DNA of 64,000 bases from Hwanghaeella grinnelliae (GCF_004005845.1 NZ_SADE01000004.1:124001-188000); one strand, 5' to 3'; shown: positions 51,839 through 61,804, counted from the first letter of the stretch. The notes: generated from the sequence alone by a model not told the origin. Numbers and translations: made by a program.

Positions 51839-53023
51839 ATGACCTTTATCGATACGCGGCGCGTGCTAGGCCGGACGACTGGATTGCCATATTTCCTGAC
51901 GCGGACCGGTCGGCGCCTGAATGCACGTAAATTGATCAGCGCGGCCTGTCTGGGCACGACGCTTTTGACCTCGGCCTGTCAGACGGTTGAGGGGCTTTCC
52001 AACGATCTCGGCATCCAGCAAGTGTCGAAGGATGATGCCTGTGGGCAGGCGAGTACGGAACTGCGGGAAGCGCAAGGCTACTTCGAGCGAAGCATCATTC
52101 AAGGCGCGGTCATCGGCGCTGTCGGCGGCGCCATCCTTGGTGGCATTCTCGGTGGCGGCGATGGTGCTTTGGCGGGCGCGGCGGTGGGTGGCGCTGCCGG
52201 TGCGGGCGGCGGTTATCTTGCGGCGCGCCAGAACGAAGCGTCGGACCGATCGGAGTTGAACAACACCGTCTATCAGGACGCCCAAAGTGAAACCGGGGAG
52301 ATTGTCCGTGCCCTTGCCGCGTTCAACCGCGTGCGGGACTGCCGTCTCGCCAGGTCGGAGACGATCAAACAGCAATTCGCGACGGGGCAGCTCACGCGCG
52401 AGCAGGCCCAGAAGATGCTGGATGTAGAAAAGCGGCGCTATTCCGACGATATCGTTGTTGTGAAGGCAATCGCCGGCAAGATTGATGAGCGGCACCAGGA
52501 ATTCGTCACCGCCGTCGACACCATGGCCGAAGACAATCCCGAAGCCTCGGCCCTTTTGGCCCGCGCCCAAGAGGCTGAGGAAAATGAATGGAAAAATCCG
52601 GATGCTGTCGCCACAACGGGTTCGGCAGTTTCGCAGGATATGGTCGTTGCCAGCACGAATTTGAATGTCCGGGCGGAACCAAGCACGACCGGGGCTAAGG
52701 TTGGATTGTTGGAAGGGGGCACGGCCGCACTCAGGACCGGTCCCGATCAAGACGGATGGACACCGGTCCAACTGGCCAACGGTTCCAATGGATTCGTCGC
52801 CACCCAATATCTATCCGGGTATGAAGGCAGTGCGCCTGCGGTCAACAACCAATCCGACGAGCTAACATTGGCCTCTGTTACCCGGTCGGTTTCGAGTGAT
52901 GCGGACACGGAAACGCGGACTGTCGCGGTCCTGTATGAAGGCCGCGAAAAGCGGATCGAACTGGACCGTCTTACGCAAACGGCCGAGCAGGAAGAAAACA
53001 CCGCCTTCTCCTTGGACGGTTAG
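51839..53023 (+). CDS. Glycine-zipper, SH3-domain probable lipoprotein
   Basis: A 394-residue exported protein. An unusually long N-terminus leads to a hydrophobic signal (KLISAACLGTTLLTSAC) with a lipobox-like Cys47, in weak form. Residues 87-128 are a glycine zipper (GAVGGAILGGILGGGDGAL and onwards), which usually inserts in or packs against a membrane. A helical region follows (140-250), then a bacterial SH3 domain (about 277-325; STNLNVRAEPSTTGAKVGLL, GFVATQYL) that often binds peptidoglycan. The C-terminal 65 residues are acidic and unstructured. It precedes the caspase gene by 18 bases and is very likely cotranscribed. Confidence 0.83.
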   Translation: MTFIDTRRVLGRTTGLPYFLTRTGRRLNARKLISAACLGTTLLTSACQTVEGLSNDLGIQQVSKDDACGQASTELREAQGYFERSIIQGAVIGAVGGAILGGILGGGDGALAGAAVGGAAGAGGGYLAARQNEASDRSELNNTVYQDAQSETGEIVRALAAFNRVRDCRLARSETIKQQFATGQLTREQAQKMLDVEKRRYSDDIVVVKAIAGKIDERHQEFVTAVDTMAEDNPEASALLARAQEAEENEWKNPDAVATTGSAVSQDMVVASTNLNVRAEPSTTGAKVGLLEGGTAALRTGPDQDGWTPVQLANGSNGFVATQYLSGYEGSAPAVNNQSDELTLASVTRSVSSDADTETRTVAVLYEGREKRIELDRLTQTAEQEENTAFSLDG

Positions 53024-53041
53024 CAGCGGTAGAGGAACATC

Positions 53042-56000
53042 GTGCATCGTAAGCCAGTATGGTCGGGCGCAGCGCGCGCGGTAATTTGGGCCGCCAGCGC
53101 GGTTATCACCGCGGCTGTGGCATCAATCTCTTGGGCTGACGAGCTTCCCGACCTTTCGACCGATCCAATTCTGGTTCTGAATGGTGTCGGGCATACCGCA
53201 TCGGTCAACAGGGTGCTTGTCTCGCGGGACGGTGCGCGGGTTTTTACGGTCTCGGATGACCAGAGCCTTCGTGTTTGGCGCCTCGACGACGGGACGTTGC
53301 TGGATGTCGTCCGCGGACCGATCGGGCCAAGCGATGAGGGCGCCCTTTACGCGGTCGCCGAAAGCGAGCGTTTCCTTGCCGTGGCCGGCCGCGCCGGATG
53401 GGATTGGAAAGGGGGGAAGACTTTCGTTCGGGTCTTGTCCGCCGCAGACCTCACGCCCAAAGGGGTGCTGACGGGCTTGCCGTCTCCGGTTGATGATCTG
53501 GAGTTTTCCGACGATGGAAAGTTTCTTGCCGTAGGGCTTAGTGGCGGTGGAGCCGGTATTCGGGTCTTCCAGTTAGGGCGCGGCGATCCCGTCATCAAGG
53601 ATTCCGACTACCCCGAAGGTGTCGTCGATATCGCGTTCCTGCCGGATGGGCGCCTGCTGGCGCTCGGCGCAAGCGGCGTGTTGCGGGCCTATAATGTCGC
53701 GAATGGCACTACCGTCGCCGATGTCGCGCTGCCCGGCACTGGACGGCCATGGCGGCTGGTACCCGCGCACGGCACGGACTTGGTCGCGATAACGCATCGC
53801 GCGAGTGCCGAGCTCCTCCTTATCCCCACGACCAACAAGGCGCGCCAAGGACGCATTGCGATCGACGGAACCGCTGGGTCGGGGGTTGCGAACGCAGCCT
53901 GGGGAAAAGGCGACAAACGGGTCTATGCCGTGTCTGACCAGGAAGGCGTACGTCGGAATGGTTCGGTCGCAACACAACAACTCATCCGGTCTCTGGATAT
54001 CGATGGCAAGCAACTGGCCGCGTTCGACCTGCAGTTGACGGGCGTTGATGCGCCAATCGTCGATTTCGTCTCTGTGCCTTCCGACGGCGGACGGGACGCG
54101 CTTGTTTTCAGTACCTCGGCAGGCGATTGGGGGGTGTTGGACGTGCAAGGGGACGGACGACTGGAATTGCGGTTTCTCGTACGTGCCGAAGGCGCAAGTT
54201 TCCGGGGCGGCTCAGCGCGGCGTCCCCTGATCAACGAAGATGGAACAAGTGTCGCCTTCTATCCCGGCGCATCGGCGGACCGGCGTATCCTGTTCGATTC
54301 GAAGCGGGCGTTGCTTGAAGAAGCTCCGGACGGTCTGCGTGGCTTTTTCGAAGCATCGCGCACTGTTGGTAACCATATCCTCGATCTTGATGTGGAACTC
54401 GCTTCTGCGCGGGTGGACGGACGGGTTGTGGATTTGGAACCCGGCGAGAGGGCGCTGGATATCGTTTCCTCACAGACGGGGGACGAGGTCTATCTTGGGT
54501 CGAACCATTATCTTCGCCGTTTGGCGCCGGGTTCGGGATCCGAGGTGTGGCGCGTCCCTGTGCCGGCGCCGGCCTGGATTGTTGCGCCCTCGGCAAACGG
54601 TTCTGTCGTCACCGCGTTTTTGGGCAATGGTATTATCCAATGGCGGTCGGCGGCCGATGGCAGACTGCTGAAATCCTTTTTTGCGACCCGCGATACCCGA
54701 CATTGGGTCTCTTGGACGCCGGATGGATTTTTCGATCATAGCGCCGCGGCCCTCAACAAAAGTGGCGGGGCATCAAGCGGTGCGCAGTTGATCGGCTATC
54801 ACCGCAACAAGGGATACAAGGACGCACCGGAATTCCTGCCGATCGACCGGCTGTACACGAAATACTATCGGCCGGATCTCGTCGCCTATGCGCTGGACCC
54901 CGAGATTCCCGATCTGGCCGCGTCGTCCGGGACAGGACAAAGTCTGAGCATCGCAGAGGTGATCGACAGGAATGTTCCGCCGCCGATCGAGATTATCGAA
55001 GCCTGCGGCGTCAACGAGTTGGGGGGCGCTGCCGGTTGCATCACACCGGAACCTGTAGAAGCCGTCTCCGGCACGCGTAGCACCGCAACCCGGACGGTTC
55101 GCGCGGCCCTTCCAGAGCATATGCGCAACCGATCGGTGCTTGAGATCATCTTGAAAATCGAAGATCGGGGCAGCGGCTTCGGTAAGATCGAAATACGGCG
55201 CAACGGCGCCCAAATGACGCTGAGGCGGGAAGGACTTCGGGAGCAAGAGAACGCGTTTCTCATGCGGTACCGGATCCCGTTGTTGAGTGGCACGAACACA
55301 ATCAGCGTCAGTGTCTACGATCGGGAAAATCTCGTGCAATCGGAACCGTTGACCCTTGTCGTCGAAGGCGATTCCGGTGTCACGGTTACGGACAAGACCA
55401 TCCGCGTTTTCGCCGTCGGTGTCTCCGACTATGCGGTCGACATGTTCGATCTGCAAAAGGGGATCGCCAGCAACGATGCCTACGGTATCGCGGATGCTTT
55501 CGCCGATACGGTGAAGAAGGGCGGCCTCTATGCCAGGTCCCAGACGACGGTTCTGGTCGACGAAAACGCGACCAAGGCGAATATCCTGAAAGGCCTTCGG
55601 ATGCTGGCGGATGAATCCAAAACCGTCGATACGGTTGTCGTCTTCTTTTCGGGGCACGGGGACGCCGTCGACGGCAACTATGTATTCGCGCCCCATGACT
55701 TGGGCGCGGGCGGAAGTGAGGCTCTGGCGCAGGCCAGCGCCGGGCAGCGGTTCGGGGATTCCGTGGTCCGGGACCTGTTCCGAACGGAAGGGTTGAGCCA
55801 GGCCGAAATCATGAGCGAGTTGGGCAAGATCGAGTCGGAAAACCTGATCCTGATCCTCGACACCTGCTACGCAGGGTCGTTTCAGGCCCTCAATCAGGAC
55901 CAACGGCAGGTCATGTCCCGTTCCGTCGTAGAACGCGTCGCCCACGATTCAGGCCGCTTCATCCTGGCCAGCGCTCGCGGCCTCGCCCATGACAGTGACG

Positions 56001-56254
56001 GCAAGGACTATCCGCCGGGCCAAGGCCATGGCCTGTTCACGTCCAATGCGCTGGACGGTTTGCACGGTGAGGCCGATTTTGACGACGACAAGGTCGTCTA
56101 TCTGACCGAACTTGGCGGCTATGTCAGGCGAGAGGTCGAAAAGGAATCGAAAGGCACCGAGGTGCCGCAGGTGCCGGTGATCAAATTTTACGGCGATCCG
56201 TTCTTTCCCCTCGCGGTCACCGGGGAACAGGCCACAGCGCCGTCAGCGAACTGA
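53042..56254 (+). CDS. Exported beta-propeller (WD40-like) caspase-family protease
   Basis: A 1070-residue protein. A signal peptide (VIWAASAVITAAVASISWA, cleavage near residue 32) sends it out of the cytoplasm. Residues about 45-620 hold WD40-like repeats (NRVLVSRDGARVFTVSDDQS, then SLRVW). A beta-rich segment (about 660-770) links to a C14 caspase domain (785-1050): catalytic His872 in FFSGHGDAV and Cys942 in ILDTCYAGSF are both present. Caspase-like proteins of bacteria cleave after Arg, Lys or Asp and act in stress or cell death; the target here is unknown. GTG start with AGAGGA upstream, 18 bases after the SH3 lipoprotein. Confidence 0.92.
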   Translation: MHRKPVWSGAARAVIWAASAVITAAVASISWADELPDLSTDPILVLNGVGHTASVNRVLVSRDGARVFTVSDDQSLRVWRLDDGTLLDVVRGPIGPSDEGALYAVAESERFLAVAGRAGWDWKGGKTFVRVLSAADLTPKGVLTGLPSPVDDLEFSDDGKFLAVGLSGGGAGIRVFQLGRGDPVIKDSDYPEGVVDIAFLPDGRLLALGASGVLRAYNVANGTTVADVALPGTGRPWRLVPAHGTDLVAITHRASAELLLIPTTNKARQGRIAIDGTAGSGVANAAWGKGDKRVYAVSDQEGVRRNGSVATQQLIRSLDIDGKQLAAFDLQLTGVDAPIVDFVSVPSDGGRDALVFSTSAGDWGVLDVQGDGRLELRFLVRAEGASFRGGSARRPLINEDGTSVAFYPGASADRRILFDSKRALLEEAPDGLRGFFEASRTVGNHILDLDVELASARVDGRVVDLEPGERALDIVSSQTGDEVYLGSNHYLRRLAPGSGSEVWRVPVPAPAWIVAPSANGSVVTAFLGNGIIQWRSAADGRLLKSFFATRDTRHWVSWTPDGFFDHSAAALNKSGGASSGAQLIGYHRNKGYKDAPEFLPIDRLYTKYYRPDLVAYALDPEIPDLAASSGTGQSLSIAEVIDRNVPPPIEIIEACGVNELGGAAGCITPEPVEAVSGTRSTATRTVRAALPEHMRNRSVLEIILKIEDRGSGFGKIEIRRNGAQMTLRREGLREQENAFLMRYRIPLLSGTNTISVSVYDRENLVQSEPLTLVVEGDSGVTVTDKTIRVFAVGVSDYAVDMFDLQKGIASNDAYGIADAFADTVKKGGLYARSQTTVLVDENATKANILKGLRMLADESKTVDTVVVFFSGHGDAVDGNYVFAPHDLGAGGSEALAQASAGQRFGDSVVRDLFRTEGLSQAEIMSELGKIESENLILILDTCYAGSFQALNQDQRQVMSRSVVERVAHDSGRFILASARGLAHDSDGKDYPPGQGHGLFTSNALDGLHGEADFDDDKVVYLTELGGYVRREVEKESKGTEVPQVPVIKFYGDPFFPLAVTGEQATAPSAN

Positions 56255-56279
56255 TCGGCGGAGCGGCACAGCGGGGAGG

Positions 56280-56960
56280 TTATACGTCAGCCGCGGCGGC
56301 GATGGCGTCGTTCATCGCCTTCACACCGTCGGCGGGTCCGTCCGGATGGTTCCAGACTGCGCCTATGACGGCCAGAAAATCGGCACCGGCCTGAACAAGC
56401 GGTGCGCAGTTCTCAGCCGTGATGCCGCCGATGGCGACCGACGGGACTTCCATCGTCTCCGACCAGATCTCCAGCGTTTCGATCTCCGCCTGATGTTGGA
56501 CCTGCTTCGTGCTGGTCGGGAAGAAGGCGCCGAAGGCGACATAGTCGGCGCCTGCTTCGGCGTCTTCCATGGCGAGGTGGCGGGAATTGTGACACGTGGT
56601 ACCGACGATGGCGTCTGGTCCAACCGTTGCCCGTGCGGATTTGTAATCGCCGTCTTCACGACCCACATGGACGCCGTCGCAGCCGAGTTCGGCGGCAAGG
56701 TCGGGTCTGTCGTTCAGGATAAAGGCGACCTCATGCTGATGCGCAATCGGCATCAGCGTCTCCACAGCTGCGCGGATATCAGCATCGTCCGCGCTTTCGC
56801 CGTCAGGTCCCTTCAGACGCAACTGCAGGCAGGCGACATCGCCCCCACCCAAGGTCTCGGCCAATTGACCTGAAAACGCCGCCAAGTCGAAACTCGGCGG
56901 CGTGATCAGATAGAGCCGGCAGGCCGGCCCCTCAGTTCCCTTATCGGAAGATCCGGGCAA
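56280..56960 (-). CDS. thiE: Thiamine phosphate synthase (ThiE family)
   Basis: A 226-residue TIM-barrel protein joining the thiazole and pyrimidine phosphates of thiamine. [47 protein letters not shown] and [29 protein letters not shown] follow the family pattern. The start is a TTG only 4 bases after the aldolase stop, with AAGG upstream; no better start exists before the conserved region. The GREDG in place of the usual GQxD is a modest variant, so ThiE-like is the safe reading. Confidence 0.85.
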   Translation of the reverse strand: MPGSSDKGTEGPACRLYLITPPSFDLAAFSGQLAETLGGGDVACLQLRLKGPDGESADDADIRAAVETLMPIAHQHEVAFILNDRPDLAAELGCDGVHVGREDGDYKSARATVGPDAIVGTTCHNSRHLAMEDAEAGADYVAFGAFFPTSTKQVQHQAEIETLEIWSETMEVPSVAIGGITAENCAPLVQAGADFLAVIGAVWNHPDGPADGVKAMNDAIAAAADV

Positions 56961-56964
56961 GATG

Positions 56965-57885
56965 TTATGCCTTGCCTTGATAGATCTTGATGATCGTATC
57001 CAGCATTTTCAGGGCGTCTTCGCGTGGGCGCTGGAAGGTGTTTCGGCCGATGATGGAGCCGTTGGCGCCACCGTCGCGCAATTCGCGAATTTCATCGAAG
57101 ACCGCGTCCAGGCCCTTGGCCGCGCCACCGGAGAAGACCACCAGTCGACGGCCGTTGAAGGACGACTGCATGACGTGCTCGACGCGTTTGGCGAGCGTGG
57201 AAATATCGATCTTTTCCTTCTCGTAAACCTTCTTCGCTTCCGGCTGTTCCAGATGCGCCGTCGGCGGTTTAACCTTGATGATATGCGCGCCGAGCTGGGC
57301 GGCCATATGGGCTGCATAGGCACAGACATCCATCGCCGTTTCGCCGTCTTTCGACAGATCGCCACCGCGCGGATAGGACCAGATGACCGTCGCGATGCCA
57401 TAGGCCTTCGCTTCTTCGGACATTTCGCGGATTTCTTCGATCAGGTCGAAAGCCTGGTCGGAGCAGGGGTAGATGGTAAAGCCGATGGCGGCGCAGCCCA
57501 AACGCAGGGCATCGCCGACCGAACCGGTTATGGCCTGATCTTTTGTCGTCGCCCAGGAGTTGGAGGAATTGACCTTCAGGATCGTCGGGATCGCGCCGGC
57601 GAAGGTGTCGGCGCCTGCTTCCAGCTGGCCGAGCGGCGCGGCATAGGCATTCAGGCCGGCATCGACAGCGATTTGATAGTGGTAGTGGGGATCGTAGGCT
57701 TCAGGGTTCGGGGCGAAGCTGCGGGCGGGACCGTGTTCCCAGCCTTGATCGACCGGCAGGATGACCATGCGGCCGGTGCCGCCCAGGCGGCCGTGCATGA
57801 GGATACTGGCAAGGTTCCGTTTGGTGCCTGGATTATCACTTTCGTAATTGGCCAGGATCTTTTTGACTTTCTGCGTAATCTTCAT
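56965..57885 (-). CDS. fbaB: Class I fructose-bisphosphate aldolase (FbaB/DhnA type)
   Basis: A 306-residue archaeal-type class I aldolase, cleaving fructose 1,6-bisphosphate through a Schiff-base lysine. [21 protein letters not shown], the Schiff-base region [10 protein letters not shown], and [14 protein letters not shown] plus [13 protein letters not shown] (phosphate site) are typical. It lies directly upstream of thiE, an arrangement I recall from related alphaproteobacteria. Confidence 0.92.
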   Translation of the reverse strand: MKITQKVKKILANYESDNPGTKRNLASILMHGRLGGTGRMVILPVDQGWEHGPARSFAPNPEAYDPHYHYQIAVDAGLNAYAAPLGQLEAGADTFAGAIPTILKVNSSNSWATTKDQAITGSVGDALRLGCAAIGFTIYPCSDQAFDLIEEIREMSEEAKAYGIATVIWSYPRGGDLSKDGETAMDVCAYAAHMAAQLGAHIIKVKPPTAHLEQPEAKKVYEKEKIDISTLAKRVEHVMQSSFNGRRLVVFSGGAAKGLDAVFDEIRELRDGGANGSIIGRNTFQRPREDALKMLDTIIKIYQGKA

Positions 57886-58128
57886 GGCAACGCCACCCCT
57901 TAGCTGAATTCCGGCGCGCCGGCCGCCTGCATATCATCGGCTGGCCAGCTTCGTCCGACTGTTTTCGATATCCCCTCCCGCCACGAAACGACCCATTGAC
58001 GCCACCCCGCAGCAGACGGTGTATCGTCTACACAGGGAATGCGCGGTTTTCAACGCTTTAGCGGCGTGGAAACAGCGTTGTTTCCGCGCGGTCGCCGGTT
58101 CTGCGGCTTGACCGTCCGGGGGTAGGGT

Positions 58129-58515
58129 GTGAAAACCGCCGCCGACAAGACCCGGATAGGATCGATGAACAGCCCAACTCGCACTTCGACCAATCACAGA
58201 GTGATTATCAGGCGCTACCGCCCGCTGCATTGGTTTCTGACGGCGATCTACGGGCTGTTGTTGGTGGCTTCACTGCCCCTGGCCCTTATGACGCTGAAGC
58301 TGTCGCCGGCCGAGGGCGTGTCCGAAGGGCTTTTCTTCGCGATGACGCTGGCGATCGCAGCGGTACCGTTCACAATCGCTGTCTGCCTGACGGCCAGTTG
58401 GATGTATTACAAGGGCGGCGCCCACCGCGCGGCGTTTGTCCCTTATGCGATCCCCTTATTCAATATCGCGGTGGCGCTGATCCTGCGGGCGATGCTTGTC
58501 CCGCCCATGGGCTGA
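58129..58515 (+). CDS. Small membrane protein, unrecognised
   Basis: A 128-residue protein with three predicted membrane helices (about 33-55, 67-90 and 105-124), separated by a short basic loop (MYYKGGAHRAAF). I do not recognise the family. The start may be this GTG (after GGGGGTAGG) or the ATG at 58165 (after AGGA); the N-terminal residues before 58165 look unconserved. The stop abuts that of the convergent cytochrome gene. Confidence 0.65.
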   Translation: MKTAADKTRIGSMNSPTRTSTNHRVIIRRYRPLHWFLTAIYGLLLVASLPLALMTLKLSPAEGVSEGLFFAMTLAIAAVPFTIAVCLTASWMYYKGGAHRAAFVPYAIPLFNIAVALILRAMLVPPMG

Positions 58516-60495
58516 TCACAAGGTTTTCAGAAATTCGATCAAGGCCTCTTTGTCGGCTTCCGTCATCCTGACGCCTTGTCGTCGGGTCGAATGCCCCTTG
58601 TTGGAGGAGGCGAATTCGGATGTGTCCAGCAACGTGGCGTTATTGCCGTCCTGGGCGCAGGCTCCGTCGGCCGTCATCCGGGAAACGAAGCCGACATTAA
58701 CCGGGTCGAATTCACGGCTGCCGACGCAGAAGGCCTTTGCCCGCTCATGCTCGGGCGTCAGCATTTCCCGCAGGTTCATGACCGATCCGTTGTGAAGGTA
58801 GGGCGCCGTCGCCCAGATGCCGGTCAGCGGCCTTGCTTTATAACGATAGAACTTGTCCGCGGTGTTGAAGAACGTGTTTTCCTTGGCGTCGGACTTGCTG
58901 CGGGTGATGCCTTTGATCCCGTCGGTGAAAAGATTGCCGAAAATCACGCCTTTCACCACGGTGCTCAGTGCTTCTCCCCGGAACAGCATGTATTTGCCGT
59001 AGCGCTTGCCCGAGATGATGCTCCTTTTCGTGCCTTGATAGGCACCGCTCAGCCAGGGCTCGCCGTCCGTGGGGTTGGCCTCCAGGATGAAGTTGTTTGC
59101 CGCGGTCGGGTCGGTGCCGATTTCCGGAACCCGGATCATCGTCGCCTTATACGGCTTGTCCTGGTCGTCGCGCGTGACGAGGCCGTGGCAACCGACGCAT
59201 TTTACCCGCGGATAGACCTCACCCATGTAGATTTTCCGGCCCTGTTCGGCTTTGGCTTCATCGATTTCACCCAGGACCTTTTCCGGCCATTTGGGCGACC
59301 GCAAATTGCTGATCCAGGACTCGATTGCGCCCAAATTGGCCATCATGACGGACGAGGTGTAACCACTGAACTGGCCCCCTTCGGATTTGTCGAGCAGCGG
59401 CGGGGCGGCGCCGCGCTGGGCGGCTGAGTCCAGGTTCGCTAGGTAATCCGCACCCTTGCCCTGTGCGGTCACGCCGACATGGCCATAGACGCCGACGACC
59501 TCGCCGACATTTCGTCCCAGTGGGCCGAGGCCGATGCCCACATTGCTGACAGCGCCGTTCCATTGGACCACGTCGGACTGCGAAGCACCCCATAGGAAGG
59601 GGTAGCTAACCGGCGCGTTGGCCGGATAGTTGTTTTCCTTTGCGCCGGTTTTCCAGGCCGCGACCTCGTTCAGGATCGCCCCCAGGGCGTCCAATCTGCC
59701 TTTGCCGTAGGGTGGGTATTTTTTCGAGTAGTTATGCGCGTTTCGGATCTGGATTCGCCCAGTCTGCTTCCGAATGTCTTTCATCAAAGCGTCGGCCGCT
59801 TCTGCCGTATAAACCGGCAATACACGCTCGGCAAAGCGACGGAACTGTGCGTCTGCCGCTGCGATCGCGTCCTCGCGGTTCGGATTGCGTGACTTCACCG
59901 TCGCGCTGTCCATTGAACAAAGCGCGTCCGCCATGCCTTCGTTGAAACTCTGCAGGTCGGCAAGGGTGGGGGCGCCTTCGACCAGGACCTTCCGCCCGTT
60001 CAGGTCCATCAGGTTGCTGTGACAGGCGGAACAGGTAAGGCCGAAATAATCGCCTTCGGGTGTCGGGGTTTTCGCGAAGCCGATCGGCAGACCGTCCGGG
60101 TTCCAATACGGGTCAGCCGTTACAGGAATATACCCCAGACTCCGCAGATGGGTGTTGTCGCGGAAGAGGGTTTGCGCGGCTGTTACAGCATTCTGGATCG
60201 GCTTGTCGGCGCAAGTGCGCTCCGCCTTTTCCAGGTTCAGGAACCAGTCATAGGGCAGCAGAACAGAACCCTGTGGCGTGAACCAGAAGGCGCGGCGAAC
60301 CTCGGAATTCCACCCTTGCGCCATTTCGTACCAACCGAGGTCCGGGCGGTTCTTCAAACCGTCATAGTCGCCTTCCGCCGTTTCCTCGGCTTCCAGATAT
60401 TGGCCGTTTACCTCGACTTCATTGGAGCAGCCGGCAAGGGCCAGAATTATCGCAGTCAGACCGGCCACTGCCAGGTATCGACGATTGGATGGCAT
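58516..60495 (-). CDS. Dihaem cytochrome c, RoxA-like / dihaem peroxidase superfamily
   Basis: A 659-residue probable lipoprotein (lipobox LALAGC, Cys23). Two haem-c sites are CSACH (155-159) and CVGCH (433-437), and further His and Met residues could be the distal ligands. The stretch WFTPQGSVLLPYDWFLNLEKAE and the total length resemble the rubber-oxygenase RoxA group more than the shorter cytochrome c peroxidases. It should lie in the periplasm or on the outer membrane. The substrate is unknown; many such proteins are annotated just as dihaem cytochrome c peroxidase. It is a single gene on the minus strand. Confidence 0.85.
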   Translation of the reverse strand: MPSNRRYLAVAGLTAIILALAGCSNEVEVNGQYLEAEETAEGDYDGLKNRPDLGWYEMAQGWNSEVRRAFWFTPQGSVLLPYDWFLNLEKAERTCADKPIQNAVTAAQTLFRDNTHLRSLGYIPVTADPYWNPDGLPIGFAKTPTPEGDYFGLTCSACHSNLMDLNGRKVLVEGAPTLADLQSFNEGMADALCSMDSATVKSRNPNREDAIAAADAQFRRFAERVLPVYTAEAADALMKDIRKQTGRIQIRNAHNYSKKYPPYGKGRLDALGAILNEVAAWKTGAKENNYPANAPVSYPFLWGASQSDVVQWNGAVSNVGIGLGPLGRNVGEVVGVYGHVGVTAQGKGADYLANLDSAAQRGAAPPLLDKSEGGQFSGYTSSVMMANLGAIESWISNLRSPKWPEKVLGEIDEAKAEQGRKIYMGEVYPRVKCVGCHGLVTRDDQDKPYKATMIRVPEIGTDPTAANNFILEANPTDGEPWLSGAYQGTKRSIISGKRYGKYMLFRGEALSTVVKGVIFGNLFTDGIKGITRSKSDAKENTFFNTADKFYRYKARPLTGIWATAPYLHNGSVMNLREMLTPEHERAKAFCVGSREFDPVNVGFVSRMTADGACAQDGNNATLLDTSEFASSNKGHSTRRQGVRMTEADKEALIEFLKTL

Positions 60496-60672
60496 TTTCC
60501 CGCCTTTCTCGTTGTCGGTAGTTTGCGTGGCGGCGTTGACTGGGGAGGTATTCGCTCAACCACAAGGAAGGCGTAGCATATTACCTTAATGTAAGTGAAG
60601 GCTGAGAGGGAAAAAGTCTGCCGGCTCGGCACGGGCCGACGCGGCGGAAGACCACCTTCCTGGACCTCTACC

Positions 60673-61386
60673 CTAATCAATCAACAATGCGTCCACGTCT
60701 GCGTCATCGAACCCGTAGCGGGCCATCATGTCCCGATGCTCCGTACTGCCGATAAAGCGGTCCAGGGCGGTATTGACCATTTCGAGCAACTCGTGATCGC
60801 CTTTCGCGATGGCGAACGATCCGAAGGCAGGTTTCTTCTCGTTGAATGGGACAATAATCGGTTCAACGTCCCATGCCGGATGCCGTTGTATGAAACCGTC
60901 ATGCGCCCGCGCTACGCTGGCATAGGCGTCGACTTCACCATTCAAAACCGCCGTTGCGGCTTCCGTATAGGTCTCGAATATTCGAATTCGCGCGTCGCCC
61001 ACGCCGAAGGCCTGCGCGGATCGGTGCTGAAATTGATCACGTATAACAGCCAGGATGCAGGTGTCATTGTCCGCCACGGATCTATAGCCGGTTAAGGCGG
61101 ATGGATTGCCTTTCCGCACCAGCAAGCCGTCCGGCAATGCCCAGATCGGTCTGCTGAAGGCAGCATGGGCCCGCCGTTCGTCAGTGCCGAACAAACCGGT
61201 GGTCATCCTCCAACGGCCATCGGACAGGCCCGGAAGTAGTTCGGCAAACTCGGTTTCGACCGGTTCGAACCGGCCAATCCGTAACTCTTCGAACAGCCAG
61301 CGGGCCAAGTCCACGTCGCATCCCGTGACATGGCCGTCATTGGTTCGGTAATTGAATGGCGGCTCTATCAAATAGGCAAATTTCAT
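60673..61386 (-). CDS. Solute-binding-protein-like domain without signal peptide
   Basis: A 237-residue type II periplasmic-binding fold. MKFAYLIEPPFNYRTNDGHVTGCDVDLARWLFEEL is the standard first lobe of an amino-acid-binding protein, and MTTGLFGTDERRAHAAFSRPIW and NGEVDAYASVARAH follow. The first residues are already strand 1; there is no signal peptide or membrane anchor, and GAGGAG stands 8 bases before this ATG, so the start is sound. It may act in the cytosol as a ligand sensor or be a decayed importer part. No permease genes are adjacent. Confidence 0.82.
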   Translation of the reverse strand: MKFAYLIEPPFNYRTNDGHVTGCDVDLARWLFEELRIGRFEPVETEFAELLPGLSDGRWRMTTGLFGTDERRAHAAFSRPIWALPDGLLVRKGNPSALTGYRSVADNDTCILAVIRDQFQHRSAQAFGVGDARIRIFETYTEAATAVLNGEVDAYASVARAHDGFIQRHPAWDVEPIIVPFNEKKPAFGSFAIAKGDHELLEMVNTALDRFIGSTEHRDMMARYGFDDADVDALLID

Positions 61387-61453
61387 CTGTGTCGCTCCTC
61401 TGTTAGGGTGGCGATGAAGGGGATTTGGGTGAAGTTTTAGGACCGGTATGCGG

Positions 61454-61804
61454 TTATTGCCGCTTGTCGTAGCTGCGTATCTTGACCTGCAGGACTGCCT
61501 CGCATCGGTCTAGTTGGGCACGACGGCGGTCCAGTTCGGCAGCATGATCCACAAGTATTCGTCGACGCTCAGGTTTGGTTTTATCCCCTTCCTGAGCCAA
61601 GGAGCAAAAGCGCCGCATCTGTACCATCGACATGCCGGTTTCGCGTAGCCAATAGAGCAGCGTCAGCCAATCAACATTCTCTTTGCTGAACCGGCGGTGA
61701 CCGTCAGCACCTCTTCCAACGGTGGGGATCAGACCTGATTTCTCGTAATAACGGATTGTGTCAGCGCTCAGGCCGCAGGCCGCTGCTACATCGGAAATAC
61801 GCAT
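61454..61804 (-). CDS. MerR family transcriptional regulator
   Basis: A 116-residue MerR protein. The winged helix-turn-helix is MRISDVAAACGLSADTIRYYEKSGLIP to GHRRFS at residues 1-42, followed by the dimerisation coiled coil (75-110). Metal-type cysteines are absent apart from CSLAQEG, so it is more like the small stress or drug sensors of the family (SoxR- or BmrR-like) than a heavy-metal sensor. It is upstream of the solute-binding-like gene on the same strand with 67 bases between. Confidence 0.88.
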   Translation of the reverse strand: MRISDVAAACGLSADTIRYYEKSGLIPTVGRGADGHRRFSKENVDWLTLLYWLRETGMSMVQMRRFCSLAQEGDKTKPERRRILVDHAAELDRRRAQLDRCEAVLQVKIRSYDKRQ

